Shown: piece after piece, positions 23,222 through 33,080 of the stretch | Numbering within the stretch: position 1 is the stretch's first letter | How the letters are laid out: each line of letters starts with the position of its first letter | Assembly: GCA_964627445.1 (NCBI GenBank) | Contig: CAZVJF010000005.1 | Coordinates: forward strand, 62,001-126,000 | DNA from: Luteibaculum sp964627445 | GTDB taxonomy: Bacteria > Bacteroidota > Bacteroidia > Flavobacteriales_D > Luteibaculaceae | Length of the DNA: 64,000 nt | Reading direction: 5' to 3' | Made by a program: the position numbers and the translations under genes | Notes under the pieces: model-generated | The model's database searches: none | Seen by the model: only the letters and a program-made list of their open reading frames with translations | Told to the model about the DNA's origin: nothing

Positions 23222-23983
23222 ATGGATTTTGAATTTTTAGATTCTGAGGATGTAAAACCCAAAAATAGGTTTGTGCTTTTTTTAGATATACTGGGTTTTA
23301 CCAGTATAATCAATGAAAAAAGCATAAAGGAGGTGTACGACCTTATGGCATGGCCCATAAAAACGGCTATATCAGACATCAAAAGTTACGATGGGGCTCT
23401 TCAAGACTTTGGTTCTGGAGAAGGATTAACACCGTTTATCTTTTCCGACTCAATATTAATTTTCACTAATGGTGACACTAAAGAAGATTTATTGGCTTTG
23501 ATAAATGTTGCACCTGTTATTACTGCTAGGTTAATCAATCATGGTGTCCCCGTGAAAGGGGCAATTGCTTGTGGAGAAACTATAGTTGAAAAGGACAATA
23601 GCATTTTTTTAGGCAAGCCAATTATCGATGCTTACAATTTAGAGTCTCAAGTTAAATATCTGGGTGTTGTGCTTCACCATACAGTAAATAATTTCATTTT
23701 TCATTTGGACGATGAGGATAAGATATATGTTGAAGACAGAATAAAGGAGGAGATTTTTTTCGGTAGGGTTAACATAGGTTCATCAAAAATTGAACATTCT
23801 TGCATTGATTGGTTTGCATTATCTGCTATTTTATCAAAGGAATCATCAGAAAAGGAAAAATATACTGCGGTAAAAGACCTTTTGCGTTTTTTCTACACAA
23901 CGTCCTCTGGATCTACAAGGCTATACTACCAGAACACAATCGATGTACTAGAAGACTACGTTAAAATCAAAGACGTTTTATAA
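23222..23983 (+). CDS. Class III nucleotide cyclase-like cargo protein
   Basis: A 253-aa protein on the strand opposite to the surrounding late genes. It follows the order of class III cyclase signatures: FLDILGFT (metal Asp22), FIFSDSILIF (second Asp76), VKGAIACGE (112-119), and GKPIIDAYNLE (131-141). In active cyclases the last block reads like VNxAARLE; here the Asn and Arg positions are Asp136 and Asn139. It may therefore be a divergent or inactive cyclase. No effector gene sits beside it. An isolated, oppositely oriented gene in a structural operon is typical of cargo expressed by the lysogen, often for phage exclusion; that role is inferred. The 200-bp gap upstream has no perfect promoter match. 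Confidence 0.65.
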   Translation: MDFEFLDSEDVKPKNRFVLFLDILGFTSIINEKSIKEVYDLMAWPIKTAISDIKSYDGALQDFGSGEGLTPFIFSDSILIFTNGDTKEDLLALINVAPVITARLINHGVPVKGAIACGETIVEKDNSIFLGKPIIDAYNLESQVKYLGVVLHHTVNNFIFHLDDEDKIYVEDRIKEEIFFGRVNIGSSKIEHSCIDWFALSAILSKESSEKEKYTAVKDLLRFFYTTSSGSTRLYYQNTIDVLEDYVKIKDVL

Positions 23984-23994
23984 AACATCTTTTA

Positions 23995-24093
23995 TCACTT
24001 CCCAGCCCACTCATCCTCATCCATCTTGTGCTGTTGATTCGCAGCAATAACGATAATGGACACTACCACAATATGCCAAACTAGCATTTCCAT
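23995..24093 (-). CDS. Single-span membrane micro-protein, 32 aa
   Basis: A 32-codon frame from ATG 24093 to TGA 23995, starting 6 bp after the stop of the tail gene. It has one hydrophobic helix, MEMLVWHIVVVSIIVIAANQ, followed by a short charged tail (QHKMDEDEWAGK). It lies convergent to the cyclase-like gene, whose stop is 11 bp away. It could be a late membrane peptide of the phage (spanin- or holin-like helper) or a partner of the cyclase-like protein; the sequence alone does not decide. Confidence 0.5.
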   Translation of the reverse strand: MEMLVWHIVVVSIIVIAANQQHKMDEDEWAGK

Positions 24094-24099
24094 AGGCGT

Positions 24100-25032
24100 T
24101 TAATCACACCCTAAGTTATTCCTTTCGCAGGAAACGCGCTCAAAATCTAGCACCGCATGCCAGTTATCGCTGTTATCATTGTTTTTTTCCAACCCTTTTT
24201 TCTCCTGCCATTCCTCACCGTTTACCAGAATCACATCGGCCATCAATATTTTGGCAAGCTGTCGTGCACGGTTTTTTGGCATGGGCTTAAGGCGCAACCT
24301 GGCCTTTTCGATTTCCTGGGAGGACACGGTTTGCCCGGTGTCTGATTCTATGACACTTTTTTTCCAGCCCGTGGTTTCAAAATCCCCTTCCCATCGAAAA
24401 CTAACAGGGCTTTCATACGCCTCATTTTCATTTCCTTCAGCTATGGGGCCGTAGTAATTACCATCGCAGTCGTAGCCAAAATATACCCCCTGAATGAGTA
24501 CTGTTTTTTCGCAAGGCACATCCTCACCAGTTTCTGGTGTAGTATCGTACTGTGGCAACCGGTATAAGCCATAGTAACAAACCAAGGGCGTTGGATCGCT
24601 GCTGTTTCTGCGGCCCGTTATACGGATTGCAAAACAACTTTTGGTAAGCAAAGGAGAAAGCAACCGCATATCTATCGCCACCCGTTGAAATGGCTTTTGA
24701 TCTTGCAGCCCTGCATCGTACCCAGCAGCCACGGCATTGATATCATCAAAGGTCAATTCGCTTCCGTCCTCATACTCAATGTCCAGTCTGAAATTCCAGT
24801 CGTTACCCGGTTCAATCCAGCCATCATTGAGCTCTGTGAGCGGGAAACTAAGATTTAGGTAGATGATATCCTCACTACCTACCGTTTCCACACCGTTGGA
24901 TGCGCATGCCGCGTTGTACGATGGAATACACACGAAGGTATCCGAGCGATACGGGAGCCTTGCTTTTCTTGCAAAGGTTACAAAATCTGCTTCGGTACGC
25001 TCTCTGTTTAGTATAAAGGTAAATGTGGCCAT
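24100..25032 (-). CDS. Tail protein, 310 aa, unknown role
   Basis: Not recognised. Start chosen at 25032 (MATFTFILNRERTEAD), 5 bp after the upstream stop; a longer frame would overlap that gene. The protein is beta-rich in its first two thirds and ends in a helical segment (PMPKNRARQLAKILMADVIL) and a short Cys-containing tail. It belongs to a run of three coupled tail genes after the tape measure, where distal tail, hub and tip proteins are encoded. Confidence 0.5.
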   Translation of the reverse strand: MATFTFILNRERTEADFVTFARKARLPYRSDTFVCIPSYNAACASNGVETVGSEDIIYLNLSFPLTELNDGWIEPGNDWNFRLDIEYEDGSELTFDDINAVAAGYDAGLQDQKPFQRVAIDMRLLSPLLTKSCFAIRITGRRNSSDPTPLVCYYGLYRLPQYDTTPETGEDVPCEKTVLIQGVYFGYDCDGNYYGPIAEGNENEAYESPVSFRWEGDFETTGWKKSVIESDTGQTVSSQEIEKARLRLKPMPKNRARQLAKILMADVILVNGEEWQEKKGLEKNNDNSDNWHAVLDFERVSCERNNLGCD

Positions 25033-25037
25033 GATTA

Positions 25038-27767
25038 TTATGTTTCTGGGTATGCCCAATCAAATACTGCTCTGCTTATGGCGCCAGTTTCGTCCTCCAT
25101 ATCCAAAACGAAAGTCCATTTCTCGCAATCGGGAACAGGATGAAGATCATTGTTTACAAACCAATCATCTCCATCGAATCTCCCAGTAAATTGGTAGGAA
25201 TTCGGATTGTTTTTTTCGCCTTCACTGATATATTCATTATAAGCCTCATATACCAATTCCCCTGTAACGCCAATAATAAAATCTCCAGCATCTACGTCTA
25301 TTTGCGCATTTCTAAAAATTCTGTACCTAAGTCGACAGGGAAAATTATTTTCAAATTGGACCTGATTTGAACGTACGGGATCTATAAGCTGATTATCCGG
25401 GAACTGAGTTGGGCTGAACGACCAACCTATCTCTCGCAGTGACGCTGCACTTGCCAGGTCTTGCGTTGCAACTTCTTTGGGCATTTGCACTGTAGCGGCT
25501 CTTGTAAATGTACCTGTGCTGTCCTCAATTACCTGCACCACTTTACATGCCGGGTGCCAATCTCCACCAATTTGTAAAGATGCTTCGGCTCGCTCTATAT
25601 TGAAGTAATGTTGGTCAGGGGCATTTTTACCCATGTTAGATACAGTAGCTATGCCGGTGTTGTTGTTGATTTTTGCCTCATTTCGAATGTAATTTAGAGG
25701 CTGACTGTCATCATTGGTTTCTCCTGTAAAGAAGAGGTTTTGAATAAAAGTCTCGGGGTTTTCAGGTTCTTCCCTAATTCTAAATTCTAAGATAGTATCC
25801 CATGTCGGCACAATGAAGCTGCTGAAACAAACATCAATAAAACCCTTTGCCACCACATAAACATTCTGTGCCTCCGAGGTATCTATAGCATTCAAGTCCA
25901 TTAGGAATGAGGCAATTTTAGTATCAGGATCATATTGAACCGATTGCTGGCTTATAATAGCATTGCTCTCCCGTGATAACGCTCCATCATACGCTTGCTG
26001 GCCCTTGAGCTGTTGGTCGTTCTTTGCATTGACACCAAAAGGGAAGCGATCTGTAAAAGCGTGATGAAAAAACTCGTACGGATTGCCATCAAGTCCTGCA
26101 TTGGTAGGGTCTATAATACTCTCCACTTTTAGGTACCGCTTTTCATAGTTCTGTAAATCGGTTACCTCGGTATTGGTGTCAGGATCCCTGAATATGATGG
26201 ATGTAATCAGTGCATCTTGTTGCTCATTGTCGAATTCACGCACAAGCATGCGCGCTTCTAAGCCATATGCAACGGTGTCTTGGGTTTCTGAATACCCAAA
26301 CTCCAGGTAGCCTACAATCAAAAGATCCTTGGCTCCGTAGTTTTTGAAGTTGGCTAGGTTCTGGAAGAGGTTGCGAAACTGGTACTCGAAAACAATGCTA
26401 TCAGAGTTGTCGGCCAGCGACAAGTCTGGATCCGTGGTAATAAGAGCGCTGCCATCCCACTGACCCGTTGCCTCTTCGAGTAGTTCCGAGGTATCATTGT
26501 CGAATATTTGGAATTTTACCGCACGTAATTCTTCGGAAGCTAACCCATTGCTGTAATCAAAATCACTAGTGAATTCCGAATACTCCTGCTTACTGATGGA
26601 AAGCACGGCCTTATTTCTATCTACCACGGCACTTCTAATGACATCATTACCCGTATTGTCGTTGTAATCCTTTATGGTTAGATCCATTCCCATGGTTCCC
26701 TCGGGGCGGTAAGTAGACGGCCGCTTCGTAGTCCTAAAAGGTTGTAGCAAAAATGTATTGGAGTAACTATCATTACCCACAACCAGCGCAAGAAAGTAGT
26801 CTACATCTTGCAACAATTCTGCACCCTTTATGGTGAAGAAACCATAAGAGGTGTTACCCAAACCACCAGTAAATTCACTACTTGGGCCATATACGGGGCC
26901 ACGAATCTTAGTACTTCCCGGCTCATTGGGGAGGATAACATTGTAAATCGGCAACTCCTTCTCCACAGTATCAACGTTGTCGTAATCGTTGATGTCTGGA
27001 AACAGATTGATCAACGCTGCGGTAGGCGCAATTGGAGCATCTAGAGTTAATTGCACGGTGTAATCCTCGTAAGGGTTTACCTCAGTTACCGCTTCACCCT
27101 GCTCATTCAGCACCTCCACCTGGAGTGACATCTCTGATGCAACGGGCGTTTCTCTGTTTATTCTAATGCCCTCGTTGTAGAATCGTGCTTGTAGGGTTAT
27201 TTCTTCGTTGTAGAATTCTGGGCTAACATCGCCCGGGGCCTGATAGAAAAAATACCCACCCAATTCTGCTGTAGTATTGTACGCGCTAGGGATTTGATTG
27301 CGCAGTTCCGAGTTATCGAACACAATGGAACGCAAGGCCAGCTCTCTCGGTGTATAAAGCGTGTCGTTGAAATAGGCATTCCGGTCTGCTAGGAAATTGA
27401 AGTACAGATTTATTGTTGCCTGATTTGCGCTATCAATAGTTACCTCACAACGGTAATTGGGGTTTACCAACTTGCTCTGACCAGATTTGGATTTCACGGG
27501 CATGGAGTATGTGGTTCCTGGCGCAGCACCGGGAAACTCTATGTAATAGCCCTGTTGTGGTGTGGCCCCAACCGGATTAAAGCCTGAATTGAGCTCCTGA
27601 AATAACGCAGGGCTAAACCATAGCACCCCGCGATCTTGAAATGTGCTATCCTCTAGCTGAATTTGCGCATTCAGTTGGTGAGGACACAAGATGCTACCTT
27701 GCTGGTAGTCCTCACTTTCGTATGTACCCCAATGGAGCGGCTTTATTTGGAAGGTGTTTACTATCAT
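25038..27767 (-). CDS. Large tail tip/baseplate protein, 909 aa
   Basis: Not recognised by a specific family. It is almost wholly beta-stranded, with repeated Ig/FN3-like stretches (for example ASEMSLQVEVLNEQGEAVTE, DYTVQLTLDAPIAPTAALIN, and TETENVYVVAKGF-like strands), consistent with an extended tail-tip protein that makes receptor contact. The start overlaps the hub gene stop by 4 bp. Together with its neighbours it occupies the place of central tail-tip proteins in long-tailed phages. Confidence 0.55.
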   Translation of the reverse strand: MIVNTFQIKPLHWGTYESEDYQQGSILCPHQLNAQIQLEDSTFQDRGVLWFSPALFQELNSGFNPVGATPQQGYYIEFPGAAPGTTYSMPVKSKSGQSKLVNPNYRCEVTIDSANQATINLYFNFLADRNAYFNDTLYTPRELALRSIVFDNSELRNQIPSAYNTTAELGGYFFYQAPGDVSPEFYNEEITLQARFYNEGIRINRETPVASEMSLQVEVLNEQGEAVTEVNPYEDYTVQLTLDAPIAPTAALINLFPDINDYDNVDTVEKELPIYNVILPNEPGSTKIRGPVYGPSSEFTGGLGNTSYGFFTIKGAELLQDVDYFLALVVGNDSYSNTFLLQPFRTTKRPSTYRPEGTMGMDLTIKDYNDNTGNDVIRSAVVDRNKAVLSISKQEYSEFTSDFDYSNGLASEELRAVKFQIFDNDTSELLEEATGQWDGSALITTDPDLSLADNSDSIVFEYQFRNLFQNLANFKNYGAKDLLIVGYLEFGYSETQDTVAYGLEARMLVREFDNEQQDALITSIIFRDPDTNTEVTDLQNYEKRYLKVESIIDPTNAGLDGNPYEFFHHAFTDRFPFGVNAKNDQQLKGQQAYDGALSRESNAIISQQSVQYDPDTKIASFLMDLNAIDTSEAQNVYVVAKGFIDVCFSSFIVPTWDTILEFRIREEPENPETFIQNLFFTGETNDDSQPLNYIRNEAKINNNTGIATVSNMGKNAPDQHYFNIERAEASLQIGGDWHPACKVVQVIEDSTGTFTRAATVQMPKEVATQDLASAASLREIGWSFSPTQFPDNQLIDPVRSNQVQFENNFPCRLRYRIFRNAQIDVDAGDFIIGVTGELVYEAYNEYISEGEKNNPNSYQFTGRFDGDDWFVNNDLHPVPDCEKWTFVLDMEDETGAISRAVFDWAYPET

Positions 27768-29422
27768 ATCGTTCCTTTTACCGTGATGATGCGGTCTTCC
27801 TGAGAGATTTCTACGCTGGTAATCTCCGAGCTGCCGCGTGGAATGGTTATTACTTTGTTGATGTTGTAAGTTTTAAGCTCCTCGCAGGTGTAGTAGAAGG
27901 AAAACTTCCAGTCTATGCCTTGCAAACCGCTGGTGCGTGGGTTGTCTATTTCCCAAAAGCGTGGGTAAAGACCACACCCGGGTTTGCGTGTACTTTGTAC
28001 CGTGCCCTTGACGTTATTTTCTTCATCAAACCACATGGGACGATTAAAGTGGCCGTTGAATTTCTTCACAAAGGCATTCTTTCTATCCTCGCCATCCCAG
28101 ATGAGTAACTTGGGGTTGAAGCAGGTGCCATTATTCATTACCAGAGCATTGTCCGTGCCCTTAATGATGTTGCCTAATAACGGTAACCATGCCCATGCAT
28201 CTAGCACATCACGGTCTATGCCGTCCGATCGAAAGCGGGCCATTGAAAAAGGTATTTGAACCTTCTTTTCTCCCTTCTGAGCAGAGCTATACGGTTTGTT
28301 CCACTCAACAATTTCGTTGTACACTGATTTGGCCTCGTTGCCTACCCAATCCGTGGCATCTTGGCTATACTCAAAGGTGCCATAGGCAGGTTTGTCTTCT
28401 CCGTTCCAGGAATAACAGATTTCTTCGGCAATTCTTCCAGCTTCCTTGATGCTTTGATAGTCTATCCAGGTTCCTAAACGCTTGTGTATTTGGTCCCTTC
28501 TTTCTTGAATTATCGTGCTTCCCTCGATGATGTACTTCATGTTGAAGACCCCATTCATCTGCTGTAAAAGCTGGGTGCCCGAAAGTATAGGAGCGTTCTC
28601 TTCTTTGTAGGTTACATTCTTCCTGTCGCCTTTCTCAACCGGTGCGTTGAGATAAAGCAAGTTGTAGTATTCGCTACCTGAGGCATTGAGAACACTACTC
28701 TCATAGCTCAAGCCACAGATTTCGCAAACATTTTGGTAGTACTCTCGCACTAATGGACTAGGGTGTTGGCGGCCGCAACCTGTAATGGCTGATTTAATGA
28801 GATCCGAAAAATCATCAAGCTCTTCACCGAGCCCGCCCTTTAGGGGCTGTTCCAGCTTGACACCGGGAATTTTATCAATCAGTTTTATAATGATGTCTAC
28901 AAATAGAAGCACGAGCCTAAACGGCAGCAGAATAACCAATATGTTAACCCCAAGAAGTATGACCAGATCGTGGAGTATCGCAGGTCGAAACTCAAGACAA
29001 TACGTTACTCTAGGATGATTTCTGTTTTGAAAACCGTTCCGGTTATCGTAAATCACTGTAGATTCCAAGCAGTCTATTTTGCTGGTATCTTCTGATGCAG
29101 TTGCAGAGATGTAGCAATCACCCTCACACCAATCCACATTGTCCCCGCGAATTACCCCGCTGAAGAAAATGTAGTCTGTGCCATCCTCCGCATTGCAGCA
29201 GTCGTCATAGACAACTATTGGAATTTGCCTGTTGGCTCCGTCAGCCTTGTTAATGATTTCCTCCCGGATGATTTGTGCACCCCGCCCGTAGAATTTCAGT
29301 TCTTTTGTAAACTTTCTGGAGGGCTTGCCATCCGTGCTTTTATCCTCGGTAACCTTAAGCCCCTTCAACCCATCGATGGGATCAGTAATGCGCTCGTTAT
29401 TTAGCTCTACCGTTGTTGCCAC
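27764..29422 (-). CDS. Tail hub-like protein with a hydrophobic segment, 552 aa
   Basis: Encoded directly after the tape measure, as distal tail or hub proteins are. The N-terminal domain (residues 1-110) is beta-rich (KFTKELKFYGRGAQIIREEI). Residues about 150-185 are strikingly hydrophobic (LVILLGVNILVILLPFRLVL, then LFVDIIIKLIDKIPG), which is unusual for a soluble tail protein. Cys pairs (DDCCNAEDG; CEGDCY; CEICGL) suggest metal or disulphide sites. The stop overlaps the next start by 4 bp. Confidence 0.55.
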   Translation of the reverse strand: MATTVELNNERITDPIDGLKGLKVTEDKSTDGKPSRKFTKELKFYGRGAQIIREEIINKADGANRQIPIVVYDDCCNAEDGTDYIFFSGVIRGDNVDWCEGDCYISATASEDTSKIDCLESTVIYDNRNGFQNRNHPRVTYCLEFRPAILHDLVILLGVNILVILLPFRLVLLFVDIIIKLIDKIPGVKLEQPLKGGLGEELDDFSDLIKSAITGCGRQHPSPLVREYYQNVCEICGLSYESSVLNASGSEYYNLLYLNAPVEKGDRKNVTYKEENAPILSGTQLLQQMNGVFNMKYIIEGSTIIQERRDQIHKRLGTWIDYQSIKEAGRIAEEICYSWNGEDKPAYGTFEYSQDATDWVGNEAKSVYNEIVEWNKPYSSAQKGEKKVQIPFSMARFRSDGIDRDVLDAWAWLPLLGNIIKGTDNALVMNNGTCFNPKLLIWDGEDRKNAFVKKFNGHFNRPMWFDEENNVKGTVQSTRKPGCGLYPRFWEIDNPRTSGLQGIDWKFSFYYTCEELKTYNINKVITIPRGSSEITSVEISQEDRIITVKGTI

Positions 29423-32400
29423 TATCGGATTTTTTTCATTCGGGTTTTCTTGAAATCAGCAGTTTCTACAATGTGCTCAATGCCCTTTTCGGTTACGTTT
29501 ATGGATGCTGATGGCTGATTTTTGACACTGTTTTCAAGGGATTCCATGCGTGTGTTTAACTTCTTGACCTCAGACAATAGCTCAGGTGAACTACCCCCAC
29601 CCTTCATTTGAACATTCATTTGGATAGATCGCTCAATCATTTGATTGAACGCTGGCGTTATGCTGTGCTTGCCGCGAAGCGAAGCCATAGGAAGCTTGTC
29701 TAGGTCAATCCTTCCCTTTCGGATCTTCTCGAACCATTTGCGGTTATTGCCTTTTTCAACCACTTCCTTTGGGAAGATGTATTCCTCATATTCGTAGTCG
29801 TACGGCTTTTCACCCAAGGTGGTGGACTTGGTATTGGGGTTGCCGCTACCCGTATAGCCCGTTAGTTTGCTCCACTCCGCACGCCCACCTTCCCGAAAGG
29901 AAACGGCGTTTTGTGCTGCTTGCCGGGCACCAACCAATCCTGCGGCCAATGCAATGAGCGTGGCCGCAATGGTAATGGGTGCCGCTGCTCCACCTTCGGC
30001 TGCCGCTTTAGAAACTGCCACCAATGAATTCGCGATAAGCTCTGCAGCAGCCAACGCTTGTTGCGCACGCACAAACTGTTCCCGCTTCCGTTGTAACTGA
30101 TCCAGTCTTTTTTCCTCTGCTTCCAGTATGTCTGCATTTCCCTTGTCTGCTAACTCGCGGGCCTGTACAATCCTGCTTTGCTGTGCATTCACCTGGGCAT
30201 CTACAGCTGCGATTTGGGCATCTGTTATGACCTGTGCCGCATTTTGGGAAGCGGCAACCAAATCGTTAAGCGCTGATCTAGTTTCTTCTTTACGAGTGGC
30301 AGCAATTTTAGCGTCAAGCTCTGCAACCTTATTTTGTTGCTTGATGTATTCTAAGGTCCCTTCCTCTAAGGTCTTTAGTCTTTCATCCTCAAACTGCCTG
30401 GTAAGCTTAAGCTTTGCGAGCTCGGTGGCCCCGTGGATATCTAGCAACGCGAGCTGATGTCTTTGTTCCTCAGTCTCCTTTTCCTGAAGTATCTTCTTTC
30501 GGGCTTCAAGTTGCTTGCGCTCGAGCAACTCAATATCGTTGGTTAGCTTTTGATACTCGAGTTTTTGATCTTTTTGCTGTGCCTCGAGGATTAGCTTGCG
30601 TCTTTCTGCATAGAACTGCTGTTGTACGAGAATATCCTCTTCGGATGCCCCTGCAATTTTCAGCTTTGCAATGTAGAATCGCTCCTCTTCTGCGAGTTCC
30701 TCAAGTCGATTGTCAGGCCTTCCCTCAATTCTATTCCTAGCCGCTTGCAATTTTTCTTCCGCATCGACTAGTGCTACTATTTTTTGATTCAGCAGTTCAC
30801 GGTCGGATTCAGTTAAGTTATCGCCCGATACTCTGACCGCTGTTTCAAGTTCCTTTCTTGCTTTAGCTAATTTATTTTGGAGGTCCTCAAGCGATCCCTC
30901 CAAAACGTCAGAAACCCCTGAACCAGAGCCTCCAGTTAAATCCAAATTCAGATCACCAGTTTCAAGCTTAGCAAGTTCCTCAAGATTTATTCCGCTATTG
31001 GCAAGTGCCTCATTGATTTCATCCAGCCGAGCGAGGTTAACCCCTTGAAACCGCAGCGGCTGTTGAATTTGATTTGCAGCATCAATTGCAGCTCTTGCGT
31101 TGTCATCTAGAACTGCCCCCGTTTTACCAATGGTATTTGCAAATGCTAGGGTAGGATCTTCACCAGCTTTAAGGGCTTCGATGTATTGAAATACACCATT
31201 CGTACTTGATTTGTACTGGCTTTGGAGTGTATTCAGTCTTTCGATTGCAGTGTCAGCCAGTTCAATTTGCGTTTCAACCGCCAACTTCTCTGCCAACAAG
31301 TCTTTTACCCTATCTGTTTGTAATGCCTGCCTTACCTGTATCTGCCGTATTACTTCTTTAATATTAACTCTAAGTGCCCCGGTTTCCTTATCTATGGCAG
31401 CTACTGAATCCCCAAATTGAGTGATTAAATCCTGAGTAGTTCTATCCAACCGCTCTTTTTCATCCGCTGTTAAACTGGTTTTTGAGGATAGCTCTTGGTA
31501 TGTTCCCACCAATTCATTACCTCTATCAATAAAATCCCTTGTTGATTTTGTGGTCTCTTTTGTGACCCTCTGATAATCTTCTGTCCCCTCAATCAGGTCC
31601 TTAATTGATCCCAAGAACCTCGCAAATCGATCAATAATACTTTGAATTATCCCTGAGTTGTTAGATATGGTAAGCAGCACCCCTTCGTATGCACTTTTTA
31701 GGCGATCTAAAGCTCCTTTGACCGTGTTGGTTCTTGTTTCTTGTTGCTCATAGGCAATGTTGGTATCTGTTACCGCTTCCGTGTAAACCTGTAGTTTCTC
31801 GCGATTTTCTACCAGAATATTTCCCGCCACTACATTTTCAAGTCCAAATAGCTTAGCAGATTCCGCAGCTGTAAGATTTTTCGTGGCTAACTCATCTAGA
31901 GCAGCATTTATGTTAAACTGACCATCTACATAGCCGATATTAGCCGCTTGAAGTTTGAGGATAATGTTTCTTAGTTGCGTTCCAGATTCTGCGCCTTTAA
32001 TGTTTTTTTCTGCAAGCAATTGAACTAGGCCAACAGAAGTTTCTAGGCTGATATTGGCTTCGTCAGCAACCGTACCAAAGCGATCAATTGACTGACTTGT
32101 TAATGGTATGGCAGAAGCTCCCTCTTTTGCCCCAGCTGCAAGGGCGTTTATCACGCGTGAAGACTGATCCCCAGCTAATGAGAATTGGTTTAGGGTACCA
32201 GCCAACGCTTGGGCCGCCACTGGTAGATCTAAACCTGCTGCCTCGGCCAGTGAAACGGCTTCTTGAGTTACCTGAGCTAAGGCTTCTTTGTTCTTTAATA
32301 GCTCCGGCTTTGCCGATCCTATTAACTCAAATGCCTGTGCTGCCTGGGTAGCGGATAGCGAAGTTGTTGAACCAATTTTCTTTGCTTGTTCCTCAAAGAA

Positions 32401-32778
32401 CTCAAGATCCTCACCAACTGCTCCCGTTATGGCAGAAAGATTGGCCATAGCTTGATCGAAGTCAGCCACCGCAGTAAAGGCAGCCCGACCGAACTGCTGT
32501 AGTACAATTGCTCCCCCGGCTATACCTGCTAAATTACCCAGCTTACTAAGCTTTCCACCAAAGCTATCTACACGTTTTTCGGTGTTTGAGAATGAGTTGG
32601 AGAGTTCGTTATTTATCTCCTTAAGCCTGAACTGCGCCTTACGGTACTTTTCGGATTTCTGTTCAGCGGTATTGAGCGTTTTATTTACATCGTCCAGCTC
32701 TTTCTTCAGTCGATCCAATTGGCTATTCCGGCTTTCAAACTTGAGCTTGGTATCAAAAATTACGTCCTTAACCGCCAT
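29422..32778 (-). CDS. Tail tape measure protein (TP901-like core)
   Basis: A 1118-aa protein. The N-terminal coiled coil (residues 1-75) is followed by the TP901/PhageMin_Tail core at about 100-390, with IGSTTSLSATQAAQAFELIG and GAKEGASAIPLTSQSIDRFG. A long second coiled coil fills about 640-900, then hydrophobic segments near 930-960 (AAAPITIAATLIALAAGLVG) that enter the host membrane in this family, and a C-terminal tail-tip domain. Tape measure length sets tail length, so a long flexible tail is expected. Its ATG overlaps the stop of the frameshift product (TAATG). Confidence 0.92.
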   Translation of the reverse strand: MAVKDVIFDTKLKFESRNSQLDRLKKELDDVNKTLNTAEQKSEKYRKAQFRLKEINNELSNSFSNTEKRVDSFGGKLSKLGNLAGIAGGAIVLQQFGRAAFTAVADFDQAMANLSAITGAVGEDLEFFEEQAKKIGSTTSLSATQAAQAFELIGSAKPELLKNKEALAQVTQEAVSLAEAAGLDLPVAAQALAGTLNQFSLAGDQSSRVINALAAGAKEGASAIPLTSQSIDRFGTVADEANISLETSVGLVQLLAEKNIKGAESGTQLRNIILKLQAANIGYVDGQFNINAALDELATKNLTAAESAKLFGLENVVAGNILVENREKLQVYTEAVTDTNIAYEQQETRTNTVKGALDRLKSAYEGVLLTISNNSGIIQSIIDRFARFLGSIKDLIEGTEDYQRVTKETTKSTRDFIDRGNELVGTYQELSSKTSLTADEKERLDRTTQDLITQFGDSVAAIDKETGALRVNIKEVIRQIQVRQALQTDRVKDLLAEKLAVETQIELADTAIERLNTLQSQYKSSTNGVFQYIEALKAGEDPTLAFANTIGKTGAVLDDNARAAIDAANQIQQPLRFQGVNLARLDEINEALANSGINLEELAKLETGDLNLDLTGGSGSGVSDVLEGSLEDLQNKLAKARKELETAVRVSGDNLTESDRELLNQKIVALVDAEEKLQAARNRIEGRPDNRLEELAEEERFYIAKLKIAGASEEDILVQQQFYAERRKLILEAQQKDQKLEYQKLTNDIELLERKQLEARKKILQEKETEEQRHQLALLDIHGATELAKLKLTRQFEDERLKTLEEGTLEYIKQQNKVAELDAKIAATRKEETRSALNDLVAASQNAAQVITDAQIAAVDAQVNAQQSRIVQARELADKGNADILEAEEKRLDQLQRKREQFVRAQQALAAAELIANSLVAVSKAAAEGGAAAPITIAATLIALAAGLVGARQAAQNAVSFREGGRAEWSKLTGYTGSGNPNTKSTTLGEKPYDYEYEEYIFPKEVVEKGNNRKWFEKIRKGRIDLDKLPMASLRGKHSITPAFNQMIERSIQMNVQMKGGGSSPELLSEVKKLNTRMESLENSVKNQPSASINVTEKGIEHIVETADFKKTRMKKIR

Positions 32779-33080
32779 TACTTTCGGTTTTTAATGTCTT
32801 CAATCTGCTTTTCTTTTTGCTGTTGAAGCCGTTGCCAGGTCTCCTTTCGAGCAAAGAATTCATCCCAAGCACACTTGTCGAGAACACCATCCGCACTATC
32901 AAAATTCTCACCCATAAGCAGGTATGTGTGCATATTCACATCGCTTATCGCTTTTACCATGCTTTGGTACCGAGTTAATTCAAGCTTGGTTCTTGCTTTC
33001 GGTTCACCTTCAAATAATTCAGGATGTCTTCGCTTGAAAATTCCGAGGCATCGTTCATAAGTCTGAATGCCCTCAACAAA
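32778..33080 (-). CDS. Tail assembly chaperone, -1 frame extension (GT-type)
   Basis: From the slippery run the -1 frame is open for 100 codons and ends at the tape measure start. The extension starts VEGIQTYERCLGIFKRRHPE and ends QKEKQIEDIKNRK. The fusion would be about 268 aa (168 + 100). An internal ATG at 32960 could give a 60-aa product, but the open frame reaching back to the slip site favours frameshifting as in the lambda G/GT pair. Confidence 0.75.
   Translation of the reverse strand, partial: FVEGIQTYERCLGIFKRRHPELFEGEPKARTKLELTRYQSMVKAISDVNMHTYLLMGENFDSADGVLDKCAWDEFFARKETWQRLQQQKEKQIEDIKNRK

Noticed and set aside
32778..32960. Separate 60-aa gene before the tape measure
   Set aside because: The same frame is open upstream to the T9 slippery run, so it is better explained as the end of a frameshift product.
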